From: Phascolarctobacterium_B sp045598345
Lineage (GTDB): Bacteria > Bacillota > Negativicutes > Acidaminococcales > Acidaminococcaceae
Length of the DNA stretch: 38,195 nucleotides
Reading direction: 5' to 3'
Assembly: GCA_045598345.1 (NCBI GenBank)
Contig: JAZLLX010000088.1
Span: forward strand, 1 to 38,195
Shown: positions 7,294-13,973 of the stretch, piece after piece
Position numbering within the stretch: position 1 is the stretch's first letter
Layout of the letters: each line of letters opens with the position of its first letter
Position numbers and translations under genes: made by a program
Notes under the pieces: generated by a model
What the model saw: only the letters and a program-made list of their open reading frames with translations
Told to the model about the DNA's origin: nothing
Databases searched by the model: none

Positions 7294-7488
7294 ATGGAAG
7301 AAAAAAGTTTTAAGGATTTATTAGGAGAGCTAAAGCGGAGTGAAATTAACAGAAAAGTAAAATCTGAATTAGTTGAGGTTCTTGTTATTGCAAAACTTAA
7401 AGAAATTTATGAAGAAAGTGAAGACAGACCAATACACAAAATGAAATTAAGTGAGTTAAAGGATGAAGTTAAAAGTTTGATAAATTAG
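7294..7488 (+). CDS. Small charged protein, unknown function
   Basis: 64 aa from ATG 7294, which follows GGGAG at suitable spacing; a TTG at 7276 is a less likely start. The sequence is rich in Lys and Glu and predicted to be almost entirely helical (EEKSFKDLLGELKRSEINRK; KLSELKDEVKSLIN at the end). No family is recognised. It lies 37 nt after the YkvA-type gene and about 80 nt before the RiPP precursor, so it belongs to the same small operon or just upstream of it. Confidence 0.6.
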   Translation: MEEKSFKDLLGELKRSEINRKVKSELVEVLVIAKLKEIYEESEDRPIHKMKLSELKDEVKSLIN

Positions 7489-7568
7489 TGTTATCAAATT
7501 TGTCACTAAAGGCAAAATGGTAAATATATTAACGTCTAAATTATTGACGAAGAAAGGAGGAACGGATC

Positions 7569-7688
7569 ATGAAAATATCCTATGTAAAACCGAGAGTGCT
7601 GGCTATGTCCAATGGGTATTTGCAAACAGGATGTGAAGGTAAACCTAAAACATATAGTACCCCATCGGTTTGCAAACTTGAAAGGTAA
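7569..7688 (+). CDS. Putative RiPP precursor peptide, 39 aa
   Basis: A 39-codon ORF with a very strong ribosome binding site (AAAGGAGG at 7553-7560, 8 nt before ATG 7569). The peptide begins MKISYVKPRVLAMSNGYLQT, a leader-like segment, followed by GCEGKPKTYSTPSVCKLER. Cys22 and Cys35 bracket a 12-residue core rich in Thr, Ser, Pro and Lys. It sits 76 nt before a radical SAM enzyme with an N-terminal PqqD-like recognition domain, the usual arrangement for a ribosomally made and modified peptide. A hairpin lies between them. No named RiPP class is recognised from the core. The modification (thioether from cysteine, or a carbon-carbon or ether crosslink) cannot be told from sequence. Confidence 0.75.
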   Translation: MKISYVKPRVLAMSNGYLQTGCEGKPKTYSTPSVCKLER

Positions 7689-7697
7689 TTTACTCAG

Positions 7698-7743
7698 AAA
7701 AGGGTTGTTGGTAAAGTTTGAAGATTTTAGCGGCAACCCTTTT
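7698..7743 (+). terminator. Attenuator-like hairpin between precursor and maturase genes
   Basis: AAAAGGGTTG (7698-7707) pairs with CAACCCTTTT (7734-7743) around a 26-nt loop; only a short T run follows. A leaky terminator here would yield more precursor than enzyme message, as is common in RiPP operons (inference). Confidence 0.6.
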
Positions 7744-7764
7744 GACTTTTAGTAAGGAGTTAAA

Positions 7765-9171
7765 ATGAAATTTTTGTTAAAGAAAAGTACATATTTTCGT
7801 AAATATGACAATATTGGGTATATAGAAAATGCAATAGCATTCATTAGTGAAATTGTTGACGAAATTGGAGCATTATTTTTATCACAATTAGGTTATGAAC
7901 CAAAGGATATTGATGAGATTGTCAATAATTTGCTCAATGTATTGGACGGGGTGGAAGCAGAAACATTGAAAAAAGATGTTATTACTTTTTATGACCGACT
8001 AATTGAAGATGGTTTTCTTGCCAAAGACGATAAGAACGTTGCAGAAAGTTATAGTACATTTATTGAAAGAGGCAAATTTAATGACAACAAAAAGGCCGAT
8101 ATAACGACAGGGGAATTTATGTATAAATTTTATGCAAAAAACCCTCATATTGCTGGCTTACATATAGAGATGATTAATAAATGTAATGAACGCTGCATTC
8201 ATTGTTATATACCGCACGAAAAGAAGAATGACCAAATCAGTAAAGAATTGATGTTAAGGGTGTTGGACGAATGTAATGTACTCGGAACATTGAGTTTGAC
8301 TTTTTCTGGTGGAGAACCCATGCTTCATCCAAATTTTTGTGAATTTTTGAAAAAAGCCAAGGATATGGATTTTAGCGTTTCGGTGTTGAGCAATCTTACA
8401 ATTCTAAATGATGAGATAATCAAGATGCTTGCTTATAAACACCCGACTTGTGTTGGTGTGTCAGTGTATTCTATGCGTCCTGAAATACACGATGCTATTA
8501 CAACTTTGCATGGTTCTCACGCAAAAACAATTAGTAATATTCTTAGATTACTTGAAAATAATATTCCGGTACGAATTAATTGCGTAGTTATGAAACAAAA
8601 CAAAGATAGTTTTAGTGAAGTTATTAAATGGGGACAAGAACATAAATGTGCAGTAACTGTGGATTATGCACTTTCGGCAAGGACTGACGGTACAACAGAT
8701 AATTTAGACAATCGTTTAACCGAAAAGGAAATGGAAAAAGTTATTAAAAAGCATATTGAAACTGATGTTAATTTTAGAGCATCATTAAATAGACCAGCAG
8801 AAATAGCGAAAGAGGATGACGATGAGAGGGTTTGCGGGGTTGGACTGTCAATGTTGGCAATGAATTCTAATGGTGATGTATATCCGTGTGTGGGTTGGGA
8901 AAAATATCATTGTGGTAATTTAAATAATATGACTTTGCAAGAAATTTGGGATAGTTCGCCACGAATTCAATTTTTGCGAAAATTGCGAATGAAAGATTTT
9001 ATACAATGTAAAGGATGTGCCGATAAAGAATATTGTCATTTTTGTGTTTCTTCAAATTCTAATGAAGACCCTAATGGTGATATATTTAATATTCCCCAAA
9101 TAACTTGTGATACGGCGAAAACTCGTCACAAAGTTGTAGAGGAGTACAGAAAGAACTTGAAAACAAACTAA
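7765..9171 (+). CDS. Radical SAM/SPASM peptide maturase with N-terminal RRE domain
   Basis: 468 aa. Residues 1 to about 95 look like a PqqD-type RiPP recognition element (segment EIVNNLLNVLDGVEAETLKK, then FYDRLIEDGFL). The radical SAM core starts near 130 with CNERCIHC (Cys140, 144, 147; the CX3CX2C ligands of the SAM-binding 4Fe-4S cluster) and has GGEP at 182-185. The C-terminal SPASM domain (about 355-450) shows the CGVG, YPCVGW, CGNL and CKGCADKEYCHFC cysteine blocks that bind auxiliary clusters. It should modify the 39-aa peptide encoded just upstream. No transporter or protease gene is adjacent, so export and leader removal must come from elsewhere. The gene is AT-rich compared with core genes here. 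SD AAGGAG precedes ATG 7765. Confidence 0.88.
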   Translation: MKFLLKKSTYFRKYDNIGYIENAIAFISEIVDEIGALFLSQLGYEPKDIDEIVNNLLNVLDGVEAETLKKDVITFYDRLIEDGFLAKDDKNVAESYSTFIERGKFNDNKKADITTGEFMYKFYAKNPHIAGLHIEMINKCNERCIHCYIPHEKKNDQISKELMLRVLDECNVLGTLSLTFSGGEPMLHPNFCEFLKKAKDMDFSVSVLSNLTILNDEIIKMLAYKHPTCVGVSVYSMRPEIHDAITTLHGSHAKTISNILRLLENNIPVRINCVVMKQNKDSFSEVIKWGQEHKCAVTVDYALSARTDGTTDNLDNRLTEKEMEKVIKKHIETDVNFRASLNRPAEIAKEDDDERVCGVGLSMLAMNSNGDVYPCVGWEKYHCGNLNNMTLQEIWDSSPRIQFLRKLRMKDFIQCKGCADKEYCHFCVSSNSNEDPNGDIFNIPQITCDTAKTRHKVVEEYRKNLKTN

Positions 9172-9315
9172 ATATAAATGTGTTTCTTGTCATTGCTACG
9201 ACCGAGAAAATCGGGTGATTTTCCCCGTTTGGTGCGTGTGAAGGGAAAAAGGATAAAGGGGTTATGCGTTGATACTGTTAAAAATCTGAAATCATAAATG
9301 GGACAGGGGGTATGC

Positions 9316-9360
9316 TTGACGATATGTCATACAAGTGATATAATTCTATCATAATTATAT
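9316..9360 (+). promoter_or_regulatory. Promoter and operator of the toxin-antitoxin pair
   Basis: TTGACG (9316-9321), 17-nt spacer, TATAAT (9339-9344). An 8-bp inverted repeat ATATAATT (9338-9345) / AATTATAT (9353-9360) overlaps the -10, a good place for antitoxin autorepression. Confidence 0.75.
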
Positions 9361-9372
9361 AGGAGGTTAGAT

Positions 9373-9654
9373 ATGATTATAAAAGCGTCAACGACATTAA
9401 GAAACAACTATCTAGAGATATCAAGATTGGCCCATAAAACATCCGAACCAATCTACATTACACGGAACGGTGAGGGGGATTTGGTGTTAATGAGTATGGA
9501 GGCGTTTGAAAAAAGAGAAAAGCAACTGAACTTGGAAAAACAGTTGTTGGAAGCAGGCAATTCTTATTTATTGCAAGGTAAAAGGTATTCTGTTGAGGAA
9601 TTGGACGAAGCAATGTTAAAAGTTGCTGAGGAAGTAAAAAATGGTGAAAAATAA
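9373..9654 (+). CDS. Phd/YefM-family antitoxin
   Basis: 93 aa. The N-terminal region (SRLAHKTSEPIYITRNGEGD, then LVLMSMEAFEKRE) is typical of the Phd/YefM DNA-binding fold, in which the N-terminus dimerises and binds the operator and the C-terminus wraps the toxin. It overlaps the toxin gene by 14 nt and has its own consensus promoter with a palindrome. ATG 9373 follows AGGAGG. Expected role: neutralise the downstream toxin and repress the pair. Confidence 0.88.
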   Translation: MIIKASTTLRNNYLEISRLAHKTSEPIYITRNGEGDLVLMSMEAFEKREKQLNLEKQLLEAGNSYLLQGKRYSVEELDEAMLKVAEEVKNGEK

Positions 9655-9952
9655 GTTTAAAGTTGTTGTTTCAAAATTTGTGTATGAATCCATTTTGGAG
9701 ATTTACAGAGGAATTTGTTATGATAGTTTGAATGGAGCGGACACGGTACGAAAAGCAATAATTGCTGGTATGCGGTCTTTGCAAAATTTTCCCGAAAGAT
9801 ATCCTGTGTATGATGCAATAAGCATTGCCGACAGGCAGTTGCGTAAGATGGTCGTGTTAAAACGTTATTTGATATTTTATGAAGTTGTAGGTACAGAAGT
9901 CAGAATTTATCGTGTGGTTGATGGAAAGCGAGATTACCAATATTTGTTGTAA
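9641..9952 (+). CDS. RelE/ParE-superfamily toxin
   Basis: 103 aa. Length, position after a Phd/YefM antitoxin, and the pattern NFPERYPVY followed by LRKMVVLKRYLIFYEV and EVRIYRVVDGKRDYQYLL fit the ParE/RelE fold (an IFY strand, then a C-terminal R-x-x-x-R-D-Y strand). Members either cut mRNA at the ribosome or inhibit gyrase; the subgroup cannot be assigned safely here. It is translated from an ATG within the antitoxin gene, so the two are tightly coupled. A large perfect hairpin follows about 110 nt downstream. Confidence 0.85.
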   Translation: MVKNKFKVVVSKFVYESILEIYRGICYDSLNGADTVRKAIIAGMRSLQNFPERYPVYDAISIADRQLRKMVVLKRYLIFYEVVGTEVRIYRVVDGKRDYQYLL

Positions 9953-10063
9953 GATTATGATTGCTATTGTTTGAACGATTTGTTTTTTACAGATAATTTT
10001 ACTCTCTTAATTGAGATGTTTGTCAAAGTTTTATTCATTGTCCGTGAGGTGTGACAAAGTTTG

Positions 10064-10114
10064 AAACGGGAAAATCGCACGATTTCAGAAGTAAATCGTG
10101 CGATTTTCCCGTTT
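10064..10114. repeat. Perfect 22-bp inverted repeat, each arm itself palindromic
   Basis: Arms 10064-10085 and 10093-10114 are perfect reverse complements around a 7-nt loop. Within the arms are AAATCGCACGATTT and AAATCGTGCGATTT, which are palindromic themselves. A degraded relative of the right arm (AAAATCGGGTGATTTTCCCC) sits at about 9207-9226, on the other side of the toxin-antitoxin pair. It may also terminate transcription, although no long T run follows. Confidence 0.8.
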
Positions 10115-10146
10115 AGAATCAAAGATGAGATTTTTGAATTACAGAT

Positions 10147-10175
10147 TTGACATTTGATTAAATTTCTGATAATAT
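10147..10175 (+). promoter_or_regulatory. Promoter of the first AAA ATPase gene
   Basis: TTGACA (10147-10152), 17-nt spacer, TAATAT (10170-10175). Confidence 0.75.
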
Positions 10176-10200
10176 GGGCATCGATGGGAGGAATATCAGA

Positions 10201-11421
10201 ATGTATTTCGTGCGTCATGCAGAAAAGACTTTGTCTGAATGTGCAAAATATTTCCCCGCTGTTTTGGTGACAGGCGCCAGGCAGGTGGGCAAAAGTACCC
10301 TGTTGCAACATAAATTAAAAACGGTTAAATACATAACCATGGACGATGATGTCGCACTGGATGCCATTAGGGATGATGCTTATGGTTTTCTCACAGCACA
10401 GGGCACACCGGTCATATATGACGAGGTGCAAAGGGCGGCGGATTCCTTTAATGTTGTAAAACGGATAATTGACACGAATAAGCAGCCGGGGATGTTTTTC
10501 TTCAGCGGTTCGCAAAAATTTGCTTTAATGCAGGGGCTTTCTGAAAGTTTGGCAGGGCGTATTGGGATTGTTGAACTTCAGGGCTTGTCCAACAGGGAGA
10601 TTTGGAAAGAAAAATTTTTTGTTCCATTTTTACCTACAAAAAATTATTTGTCATTACGCAAGACAAAGATAAAAATGGATAATAGTCAGTTGTGGCAGCG
10701 TATTCAACGTGGGTCTTACCCAGAACTTTGGGAAAAGAAGGATTTTCCTTCTGACAAGTTCTATAGTAGTTATCTTCAAACGTATTTGGAAAGAGATGTA
10801 CGTCAATTAAGTCAGGTTGGTGATTTACGTTCCTTCAGGCGTTTTATGGGAATATTGGCAGGCAGGATTGGAGGACTTCTTAATTTGTCTTCTGCGGTCA
10901 GGGATGCGGAGATTGATGTTAAAACAGCAAAGCGTTGGCTGTTTGTGTTGGAAGCCAGCAATGTGATTTACCTTTTGCAACCATTTTCAACCAATGCCGC
11001 CAAACGGGTGATCAAGACACCTAAGTTATACTTTTATGATACAGGATTGGCATGTTATCTGACAAGGTGGACGAGCCCGGAAGTGACGGAATCAGGGGCG
11101 CAGGCAGGGGCACTTTTTGAAAATTTTGTGCTTATGGAAATTGTCAAATCTTACACTAATGCCGGACAGGAACCCCCTGTTTATTATTTCAGGGAGGCGG
11201 GGGGGAGAGAGATTGACTTGTTGTTCTATCAAAACAATACTCTTTATCCGGTAGAGATAAAAAAGACAGCATCGCCGAATGTGAAAGATATAAAAAATTT
11301 CCAGCTTATTGGAGAATATTTTTCGGAAGTACAAGTTGGTGAGGGCGGGATAATTTGTAATTATGACAAGGTGCTTGCCTTGAATGAGAAGAATAGCGTG
11401 ATTCCTTTGAATTACATTTGA
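10201..11421 (+). CDS. AAA ATPase with C-terminal DUF4143
   Basis: 406 aa from ATG 10201, chosen because GGGAGG lies 9 nt upstream; an in-frame ATG at 10174 would fall on the -10 element. The N-terminal AAA_14-type ATPase shows Walker A GARQVGKSTLL, Walker B PVIYDEVQ and a sensor-like FFSGSQKF. The C-terminal DUF4143 half carries a PD-(D/E)XK-like signature REIDLLF followed by YPVEIKK. The family is widespread in anaerobe accessory regions and its function is unknown; nucleotide binding and a nuclease-like fold are all that can be claimed. A second, divergent member follows with a different promoter. Confidence 0.88.
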   Translation: MYFVRHAEKTLSECAKYFPAVLVTGARQVGKSTLLQHKLKTVKYITMDDDVALDAIRDDAYGFLTAQGTPVIYDEVQRAADSFNVVKRIIDTNKQPGMFFFSGSQKFALMQGLSESLAGRIGIVELQGLSNREIWKEKFFVPFLPTKNYLSLRKTKIKMDNSQLWQRIQRGSYPELWEKKDFPSDKFYSSYLQTYLERDVRQLSQVGDLRSFRRFMGILAGRIGGLLNLSSAVRDAEIDVKTAKRWLFVLEASNVIYLLQPFSTNAAKRVIKTPKLYFYDTGLACYLTRWTSPEVTESGAQAGALFENFVLMEIVKSYTNAGQEPPVYYFREAGGREIDLLFYQNNTLYPVEIKKTASPNVKDIKNFQLIGEYFSEVQVGEGGIICNYDKVLALNEKNSVIPLNYI

Positions 11422-11448
11422 TTCAGATCTTGTATGAAGATGATTTAT

Positions 11449-11544
11449 CACAAAAACACACAGCAAAATGGCACAAAAACACACAACGAAATAGCACAAA
11501 AACACACAACAGTGTTGACAGCGTACAGGTGAATGTGGTAATAT
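11449..11544 (+). promoter_or_regulatory. Promoter of the second AAA ATPase gene with three 23-bp direct repeats
   Basis: Direct repeats start at 11449, 11472 and 11495 (core CACAAAAACACACA), period 23 bp, the third incomplete. They end 4 nt before -35 TTGACA (11515-11520), followed by an 18-nt spacer and TAATAT (11539-11544). The position suggests an activator or repressor array. Confidence 0.75.
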
Positions 11545-11567
11545 AATTCGGCAGAGGAGAGAGTATT

Positions 11568-12857
11568 ATGGAATATTTGCCACGTCTTGCCGATAAAATG
11601 CTTTCTTTATATTTGGAAAGTTTTGGCGCAACATTAATAGTTGGTCCAAAGTGGTGCGGCAAGACGACTACCGCCGAACAGAAAGCAAAATCAATTTTAC
11701 GCTTGCAAGATCCGGACAAGAGAGATGCTTTATTGGCTACGGCTATGACCAAACCATCACTCTTGCTTAAAGGTGAACATCCTCGTTTGATCGATGAATG
11801 GCAGGATGCTCCCGTACTTTGGGATGCGGTGCGTGTCAGTGTGGACAAAGAGCAGGAGGATGGTCTTTATATTTTAACCGGCTCAACCACAGTGCGTGAA
11901 GACCAGATTCATCATTCGGGAACAGGCCGTATTGCCCGTTTGCAAATGTCCCCAATGTCGTTGTTTGAATCTCAAGAGTCAAATGGTTTGGTTTCTTTGA
12001 GCAAACTTTTTAATGAAGAGGGATATGATTTTGATGGGGCTTCAACTGAGTTAACTATTGAAGACCTTGTTTTTGCAGCATCCAGGGGCGGGTGGCCAGG
12101 TTCTTTGGGAAAAAAAACGAAAAATTCCAAACTTTTGGTGGCAAAGGAATATTTGCATAATATTTGTTATAGTGATATATCCACAGTGGATAATGTGAGT
12201 AAAAATCCCAGGTGGGCGGAATTGCTGTTACGTTCCTATGCCCGGAATATTTCTACGGTTGTAACTTTAACTAATATCCGTAAGGACATTCTTGCTAATG
12301 CTGAAAATTTTTCTGTTGGCACACTGACGTTTTATATCGGTGCGTTGGAAAGATTGTTTGTTATTGATGAAGTTGAGGCGTGGTGTCCTGCTATCCGTTC
12401 TGCAACGGCAATCAGGGCGGGGAATAAAAGAGAGTTTATTGACCCGTCTATCGCAGTGGCGGCACTGGGGCTGAAACCCGAACAATTAGAGCAGGATTTA
12501 AAGACCTTTGGTTTCATTTTTGAATGTTTGTGTATTAGGGATTTAAAGGTTTATTCCCAAGCATTGGGGGGCAGATTATCATATTATAGGGATCGCTATG
12601 GATTGGAGGCGGATGCGGTTTTACATTTGCAGGATGGCCGTTATGCTTTAATTGAATTCAAGTTGGGAAGTCAGGAAATTGAGGAAGCAGCAACACATTT
12701 GAAACGGCTGGAAGCATTGATTAAGGAACACAACATTAAAGAAAAACAAGTACCTTTGCGTGAACCTGACTGGTTGATAGTAATTACCGGGGGAAATATG
12801 GCTTATACTTGCAGTGACGGAGTAAAAGTCATTCCCATAGGATGTTTGAGAGATTGA
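11568..12857 (+). CDS. AAA ATPase with C-terminal DUF4143, divergent second member
   Basis: 429 aa. Walker A GPKWCGKTTT near residue 26, Walker B PRLIDEWQ near 72, then ILTGSTT as the sensor-1 strand. The C-terminal half has a PD-(D/E)XK-like pattern: LEADAVL, about 15 residues, then LIEFKLG. It shares layout but little sequence with the preceding ATPase. Function is unknown; this subgroup is common in Bacillota and Bacteroidota accessory regions. SD GAGGAGAG precedes ATG 11568. A small gene of unknown function follows 25 nt after its stop and may be co-transcribed. Confidence 0.87.
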   Translation: MEYLPRLADKMLSLYLESFGATLIVGPKWCGKTTTAEQKAKSILRLQDPDKRDALLATAMTKPSLLLKGEHPRLIDEWQDAPVLWDAVRVSVDKEQEDGLYILTGSTTVREDQIHHSGTGRIARLQMSPMSLFESQESNGLVSLSKLFNEEGYDFDGASTELTIEDLVFAASRGGWPGSLGKKTKNSKLLVAKEYLHNICYSDISTVDNVSKNPRWAELLLRSYARNISTVVTLTNIRKDILANAENFSVGTLTFYIGALERLFVIDEVEAWCPAIRSATAIRAGNKREFIDPSIAVAALGLKPEQLEQDLKTFGFIFECLCIRDLKVYSQALGGRLSYYRDRYGLEADAVLHLQDGRYALIEFKLGSQEIEEAATHLKRLEALIKEHNIKEKQVPLREPDWLIVITGGNMAYTCSDGVKVIPIGCLRD

Positions 12858-12882
12858 TAATTGGGTTGTCGGGAGGGAAAAA

Positions 12883-13143
12883 ATGAAAGTTTTTGTGTGG
12901 CGGCATAATAAGACACATCACAGTCATAGTATGATTAATGAGCCCTGTTTGAATAATAATTTTTATCTGGATGCCATTGCGGTGGTGGCGGCAAATTCCT
13001 TGGCTGAAGCGGTACAAATTCTTTGCGATGCCAAGCAGGGATGGCGGGCGGATGATTTGTTGGAACACCCTCACGAAGAATTTGAATTGGACAAACCCCA
13101 ACTTTTGTTTTCCAATATAACGGGAAGTATTGATTTTCTTTAA
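12883..13143 (+). CDS. Hypothetical protein, 86 aa
   Basis: ATG 12883 follows GGGAGGG at good spacing, and codon use resembles neighbouring core genes. The N-terminus is His-rich (VWRHNKTHHSHSM) and a short helix follows (VAANSLAEAVQIL). The C-terminus has acidic and hydrophobic stretches. No family is recognised. It lies 25 nt after the ATPase gene, and ylxM downstream has its own promoter. Its composition is more like the host core genes than like the AT-rich island, so it may be the native gene at the island edge. Confidence 0.65.
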   Translation: MKVFVWRHNKTHHSHSMINEPCLNNNFYLDAIAVVAANSLAEAVQILCDAKQGWRADDLLEHPHEEFELDKPQLLFSNITGSIDFL

Positions 13144-13193
13144 CAGTTAAAGCCGCTGCCAAACAATTAAATACGGCTGACAAGTAAAAGTAC

Positions 13194-13222
13194 TTGACAA
13201 GAATAAAATCCTCGTATATAAT
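13194..13222 (+). promoter_or_regulatory. ylxM promoter
   Basis: Perfect TTGACA (13194-13199), 17-nt spacer, perfect TATAAT (13217-13222). This places the ylxM start downstream of it, at ATG 13254. Confidence 0.9.
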
Positions 13223-13253
13223 AGCACCTGCTGTTGGAAAGCGGGGATTTTTT

Positions 13254-13487
13254 ATGGAAGAAGTATTTGAAAAGAGAATGTATATGGCACAACTCTTTGA
13301 TACATACAGAAATATGTTGACGGAAAAACAGATAACTTCTATGGAATTATACTTGAACGAAGATTTGTCCCTGACAGAAATTGCCGAATCCATGGGGGTC
13401 AGCCGGCAGGCGGTGTTTGACTTGCTGAAAAGGGTGGAAGGGCAGCTTTCAAAATATGAAGCAAAGCTTCATCTTTTGAAAAGTTAG
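13254..13487 (+). CDS. ylxM: YlxM-like helix-turn-helix protein
   Basis: 77 aa. The segment MLTEKQITSMELYLNEDLSL followed by TEIAESMGVSRQAVFDLLKR is the sigma-region-4-like helix-turn-helix of YlxM, which in Bacillota is encoded just before ffh and linked to the SRP pathway. The promoter position rules out longer starts. It is shorter than typical YlxM (about 105-115 aa) at the C-terminus, and its last codons and stop (AAA AGT TAG) are already part of a heptamer array. The inserted four-helix-bundle cassette may therefore have trimmed the end. It is separated from ffh by about 490 nt instead of the usual few. Confidence 0.85.
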   Translation: MEEVFEKRMYMAQLFDTYRNMLTEKQITSMELYLNEDLSLTEIAESMGVSRQAVFDLLKRVEGQLSKYEAKLHLLKS

Positions 13488-13970
13488 AAGTTACAAGTTA
13501 TAAGTTATAAATTAAAGGTGTGATGGTCTGGAAATGATTAAAAAAGATAATGTTGTTCAGGTTAAGAGTGAACAGTTTGCTTTGAGGATAGTTAAATGTT
13601 ATCAATACCTTTCAACTTCTAAACGGGAAAAAGTTTTATCTAATCAGTTATTGAGATCAGGAACAAGTATAGGTGCGAATATTACGGAAGCGGAATATGC
13701 TCAAAGTGTTTTGGACTTTTATAACAAAATGCAAATTGCTTTGAAAGAAGCGGCTGAAAGCCGTTATTGGATAGAGTTATTGTATCAGGGGAATTATTTG
13801 GATAAGGAGCAGTACAGTTCGTTGTTAGGTGATGTTCAAGATATCATAAATATCTTGGTCAAGATTTCCAAGTCAAAGAAATCTAAAGAATTATAATCGG
13901 TAATTTTCGCAAAGCGAAAATTGTCCATAGTTTCTAACTTCTAACTTCTAACTTCTAACTTACAACTTTA
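13481..13970. mobile_element. Heptamer-bounded cassette carrying a four-helix-bundle gene
   Basis: Left edge: heptamers AAGTTAG, AAGTTAC, AAGTTAT, AAGTTAT, AAATTAA (13481-13515). Right edge: AACTTCT x3, AACTTAC, AACTTTA (13936-13970), which are the reverse complement of the left units. Just inside the left array is GATGGTCTGGAAA, also found at 27483; inside the right edge is the hairpin AATTTTCGC-AAA-GCGAAAATT (about 13904-13924), repeated at 27262 and 27561. The unit splits the normally contiguous ylxM-ffh pair. No target-site duplication or integrase is visible. Confidence 0.65.
13534..13896 (+). CDS. Four-helix-bundle protein (S23/Avd-like family)
   Basis: 120 aa. The block LLRSGTSIGANITEAEYAQS is diagnostic for the four-helix-bundle family first noticed as products of 23S rRNA intervening sequences and related to the Avd proteins of diversity-generating retroelements. 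Family members form pentamer-like bundles with basic surfaces and are thought to bind nucleic acid; no enzymatic motif is expected. Here the gene sits inside inverted heptamer arrays between ylxM and ffh, away from any rRNA gene or reverse transcriptase. This suggests a self-contained mobile or nucleic-acid-associated unit. ATG 13534 follows a GGTCTGGAA stretch with only a weak SD. Confidence 0.87.
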   Translation: MIKKDNVVQVKSEQFALRIVKCYQYLSTSKREKVLSNQLLRSGTSIGANITEAEYAQSVLDFYNKMQIALKEAAESRYWIELLYQGNYLDKEQYSSLLGDVQDIINILVKISKSKKSKEL

Positions 13971-13973
13971 ACA

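Noticed and set aside
11449..11511. CRISPR array
   Set aside because: Three 23-bp repeats are directly contiguous with no spacers, and no cas gene is present.
13481..13970. Group II intron or rRNA intervening sequence around the four-helix-bundle gene
   Set aside because: No domain V-like hairpin or reverse transcriptase was seen, and there is no rRNA gene nearby.
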